Below, one piece after another: positions 5,780-6,762 of a stretch of 6,762 nucleotides of DNA (positions are counted from its first letter, which is position 1; the number at the start of each line of letters is the position of its first letter). A model generated the notes under the pieces. It saw only the letters and a program-made list of their open reading frames with translations. It was not told where the DNA came from and made no database searches. This DNA is from Devosia sp. (GTDB lineage: Bacteria; Pseudomonadota; Alphaproteobacteria; Rhizobiales; Devosiaceae): positions 1-6,762 of the forward strand of contig JAQGKG010000186.1 in assembly GCA_028290245.1 (NCBI GenBank), given 5' to 3'. A program made the translations under genes and the position numbers.

Positions 5780-6762
5780 ATGGCCGCTCGCGACTTCGAA
5801 AAACGCCGCATCGGACGCACCGATCTGGAAGTGACGACGCTCGGCCTTGGCGGAGCGTCCCTCGCCGGCATTTTCACCGGCGTGTCGCCCGAGCAGGCCC
5901 GCGCCACCGTCGCTCGTGCGCTTGATGTCGGCATCACCTATGTCGATACGGCCCCCCAAAACGGGCTGGGCCGCTCGGAACATCTGGTCGGCGACGCACT
6001 GCGCGAACGCCGCGCCGGCGTGGTGTTGTCCAGCAAGGTCGGGCGGCGGCTGGTGCCGGTTGATAGCGAAAAGCAGGACAAGGCCCCCTGGGTAGATCCT
6101 CTGCCCTTCAACCAGGTCTATGATTATTCCTATGACGGCGTAATGCGCTCGTTCGAGGACAGCCAGCAGCGGCTGGGCCTCAAGGGTATCGACATTCTTT
6201 ATGTCCACGACATCGGCACCGCGACGCATGGTGTCGACGGCAACAAGCCGCTGTGGGCGCAACTGGCGAGCGGCGGCTACAAAGCGCTGTGCGAATTGCG
6301 CGATGCCGGCTTGGTCAAGGCGATCGGCCTCGGCGTCAACGAATGGCAAATCCTGATGCAGGCATTCGAGCTTGGCGACTGGGACGTCTTCCTGCTGGCC
6401 GGCCGCTATACACTGCTCGAACAAACCTCGCTTACCCCGTTCATGACCACCTGCGTTGAACGCGGCGCGTCGGTGGTGGTCGGCGGCCCATTCAATTCCG
6501 GCATTCTGGTTGGCGGCGACAAGTTCAACTACGAGAAAGCGCCCGATGAAATCGTGGCAAAAGTTCGCGCCATCGAGGCGGTGTGCCGTGAATTCGACGT
6601 GCCCCTGCCTGCGGCCGCCTTGCAGTTTCCACTCACCCATCCGGCAGTCTGCAACGTGCTTCCCGGCCCGCGATCGCCGCAAGAGCTGGATGGCATCCTC
6701 GACTGGTGGGATGTAAAAATCCCCGGTGAGCTGTGGACGGCGCTAGCTACCAAGGGCCTGCT
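5780..6762 (+). CDS. Aldo/keto reductase, D-threo-aldose (L-fucose) dehydrogenase-like, 3' end cut
   Basis: The frame runs open from the ATG at 5780 to the window edge, 327 residues. Relatives have about 330-340, so only a few codons should be missing. It is a cytoplasmic NAD(P)-dependent oxidoreductase with a TIM-barrel fold. The pattern IGRTDLEVTTLGLGGASLAG at the N-terminus, YDYSYDGVMRSFEDSQQRLG (114-133) and DILYVHDIG (138-146) fit the D-threo-aldose 1-dehydrogenase/pyridoxal 4-dehydrogenase branch, whose members oxidise L-fucose-like sugars to lactones. Of the family's catalytic tetrad, Asp56 (in DTAP), Lys86 (in SSKVGR) and His143 (in VHD) are present. The Tyr expected just before Gly62 is Asn61 (codon AAC, 5960-5962). 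The cofactor-binding region is near PGPRS (295-299). It follows the FAH-type gene by 56 bases, so the two may form a sugar oxidation operon. The start is fixed by GGAGGG, which lies within a hairpin. Confidence 0.9.
   Translation, partial: MAARDFEKRRIGRTDLEVTTLGLGGASLAGIFTGVSPEQARATVARALDVGITYVDTAPQNGLGRSEHLVGDALRERRAGVVLSSKVGRRLVPVDSEKQDKAPWVDPLPFNQVYDYSYDGVMRSFEDSQQRLGLKGIDILYVHDIGTATHGVDGNKPLWAQLASGGYKALCELRDAGLVKAIGLGVNEWQILMQAFELGDWDVFLLAGRYTLLEQTSLTPFMTTCVERGASVVVGGPFNSGILVGGDKFNYEKAPDEIVAKVRAIEAVCREFDVPLPAAALQFPLTHPAVCNVLPGPRSPQELDGILDWWDVKIPGELWTALATKGL

Noticed and set aside
5717..6682. A 321-codon open frame on the - strand, antisense to the aldo/keto reductase
   Set aside because: The + strand frame encodes a recognisable aldo/keto reductase along its whole length. 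The antisense frame is a GC-bias shadow.

Overview
The window looks like ordinary chromosome from an alphaproteobacterium, most likely of the order Hyphomicrobiales (Rhizobiales). Four things suggest this: high GC with a matching codon bias, a recA-alaS gene order that I recall as common in that group, a recA operator of the alphaproteobacterial LexA type (GTTC-N7-GTTC), and a sugar-acid gene of the AraD1/GguC kind familiar from rhizobia. A Devosia-like genus is only a guess from the style of the RecA N-terminus.

Layout: positions 1-506 hold the 3' end of an EamA/DMT-family membrane transporter (+). A 10-bp hairpin at 519-542 ends this gene and the convergent alaS. alaS (alanyl-tRNA synthetase, 548-3196, -) is complete. 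Between alaS and recA (3197-3371) lie a strong recA terminator and a short alaS leader with long inverted repeats. recA (3372-4445, -) is complete with a good ribosome binding site. The 282 bases between recA and the next gene carry the recA promoter, a perfect LexA box, a second degenerate box in opposite orientation, and a 7-bp tandem repeat. Two + strand genes follow: an AraD1/GguC-like member of the fumarylacetoacetate hydrolase (FAH) superfamily (4728-5723), and an aldo/keto reductase of the D-threo-aldose (L-fucose) dehydrogenase type (5780 to the window end, nearly complete).

How the genes work together: recA and alaS are same-strand housekeeping genes, but a terminator separates them, so they are probably regulated apart (recA by SOS). 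The FAH-type gene and the aldo/keto reductase look like two steps of a non-phosphorylative sugar oxidation route: sugar to lactone by the dehydrogenase, and a keto-deoxy sugar acid handled by the FAH-type enzyme. This is inferred from family and adjacency.

I found no new defence system, mobile element, CRISPR array or RNA gene. Points worth a second look are the paired LexA boxes in a 14-bp inverted repeat, a hairpin that buries the Shine-Dalgarno of the aldo/keto reductase, and an Asn where that enzyme should have its catalytic Tyr.
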